Below are positions 63,368-64,000 of a stretch of DNA of 64,000 nucleotides, piece by piece. The position numbers and the translations under genes were made by a program. The stretch's first letter is position 1, and the number at the start of each line of letters is the position of its first letter. The stretch comes from Granulosicoccus sp964390335 (GTDB lineage Bacteria; Pseudomonadota; Gammaproteobacteria; Granulosicoccales; Granulosicoccaceae): assembly GCA_964390335.1 (NCBI GenBank), contig CAYMHU010000001.1, positions 1 to 64,000 on the forward strand. Direction: 5' to 3'. The notes beneath the pieces are model-generated. The model searched no databases and had not been told where the DNA came from. It saw only the letters and a program-made list of their open reading frames with translations.

Positions 63368-64000
63368 TCATGTTGCTCCGGCCAGTTCCAGCCAAGGTGG
63401 GACCTCTCTTGCGGCGCTGTCTAGCTGCGCATCCAGCGCCTTTGCACCCGGCTTCAACGACTCCAGTAAACGCCAAAATTCTGGCGAATGATCTAGGTGT
63501 TGTGTGTGGGCAAGCTCGTGCAACAACACGTAATCGACCAATTCTGGACCAATAAACAGCAGCTTGTAATTCAGGCTCAGTGTTCCGGTAGACGAAAAAC
63601 TTCCCCATACGGTGCGCTGACCACGAATCAGCAACCGTTTGTAAGACAAACCGCTTTGATGCGAACGTGTCTCCAGCCAGGGTTGTAAAATATCGCGCGC
63701 CAGCGGTTTGAGCGCATCAGCAATGCAGCCCGCCACCAACGCTTTATTGCTGGTATCCACCTCGATTTTCAACTCTGTATCGCCAGTCCAACGCCACTTG
63801 GCTTCTTCTGGGTGGGCGGCGGTCCTATAACTTATGCTGATCGTTTTGTGTTCAGCTATCAGGTTCAATCGGGTTGGCGGCCATTCGCGGTAGCGCTCTG
63901 GAATCTGATTCTCGAGTTCTTGCAAGGCATCGAGTATCCATGCCCGCTGACTCTCGACCAATTCCGGGATGGCGCGCTTGGGATAACGTTTGGGGATGGT
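63368..64000 (-). CDS. YgjP-type zinc metallopeptidase (DUF45/SprT-like), 5' end beyond the window
   Basis: The visible 210 residues carry the zinc motif LLHELAHTQHLDHSPEFW (HExxH plus a third ligand) and the family segments KRLLIRGQRTVWGSFSSTGT and LSLNYKLLFIGPELVDYVLL. The frame stays open through the right edge (TIPKRYPKRAIPELVESQ), so the gene continues beyond 64000. The family is found in most bacteria; its substrate is not established. Confidence 0.88.
   Translation of the reverse strand, partial: TIPKRYPKRAIPELVESQRAWILDALQELENQIPERYREWPPTRLNLIAEHKTISISYRTAAHPEEAKWRWTGDTELKIEVDTSNKALVAGCIADALKPLARDILQPWLETRSHQSGLSYKRLLIRGQRTVWGSFSSTGTLSLNYKLLFIGPELVDYVLLHELAHTQHLDHSPEFWRLLESLKPGAKALDAQLDSAAREVPPWLELAGAT

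Overview
This window is chromosomal DNA from a gammaproteobacterium of moderate GC content. The evidence is the 5' end of a 16S rRNA gene on the minus strand, an ErpA, PilT/PilU, a Pil-Chp chemosensory operon, a TonB-YqgE-RuvX-PyrR-PyrB-PyrC' block and a GspCDEF block. Much of the gene order matches that known from Pseudomonas (argC / coiled-coil protein / erpA / mepM near an rRNA operon; gshB divergent from pilG; yqgE-ruvX-pyrR-pyrB-pyrC'; pilTU next to yggS-proC-yggT). Other parts do not (a TRAP transporter with a SABATH-type methyltransferase, a transaldolase between yggS and proC, a sodium channel with a calcium exchanger), so it is not Pseudomonas. A marine lineage of the Arenicella/Granulosicoccus kind is only a guess. 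Four runs of exactly 100 N (5598-5697, 9854-9953, 30434-30533, 33197-33296) are assembly gaps of unknown true length; three cut or border genes and one lies in a tandem repeat.

Layout. 1-0.7 kb: 16S rRNA, leader with boxA, and rrn promoter, all minus. 1.4-12 kb: cell-wall endopeptidase MepM, peroxiredoxin plus FAD-linked dehydrogenase, a metallo-beta-lactamase-fold hydrolase broken by a gap, ErpA, a membrane coiled-coil protein, ArgC, an HI0933-type flavoprotein and a beta-propeller lipoprotein. 12.2-20.3 kb: pilG-pilH-pilI-pilJ-chpA, the two-component/chemotaxis system that controls type IV pili, without the methylation enzymes. 20.5-26.4 kb: glutathione synthetase, TonB, YqgE, RuvX and the pyrimidine genes pyrR-pyrB-pyrC', tightly packed and partly overlapping.

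26.5-32.4 kb: a complete TRAP organic-acid transporter (Tat-exported binding protein, small permease, very long large permease) followed by a SABATH-family carboxyl methyltransferase. 32.4-36 kb: GNAT acetyltransferase, a 14/15-bp minisatellite, thymidine kinase, and an overlapping nucleotidyltransferase/GHMP sugar kinase pair that looks like a sugar-1-phosphate activation module. 36-42.5 kb: pilU and pilT, diverging from yggS-tal-proC-yggT, and a histone-tailed HU-like protein. 42.9-48.9 kb: gspC-gspD-gspE-gspF of type II secretion, without the pseudopilin genes.

49-64 kb: polyphosphate kinase 2 with MsrA, a CopD-like membrane protein, a secreted trypsin-like protease, two tandem Slp lipoproteins, hydroxyisourate hydrolase diverging from a DUF4091/GH123-like exported protein, a NavAb-like voltage-gated sodium channel followed at once by a sodium/calcium exchanger, the GTPase TypA/BipA, and a minus-strand run of a MotA-like channel, a PilZ-like protein and ZapE, with a YgjP-type metallopeptidase running off the right edge. 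No tRNA, CRISPR array, transposase or prophage gene was seen. The most unusual items are the sodium channel/calcium exchanger pair, the bacterial SABATH enzyme beside the TRAP transporter, the galacturonokinase-like kinase with its nucleotidyltransferase, and the unusual PilJ signalling tip in an operon without pilK and chpB.
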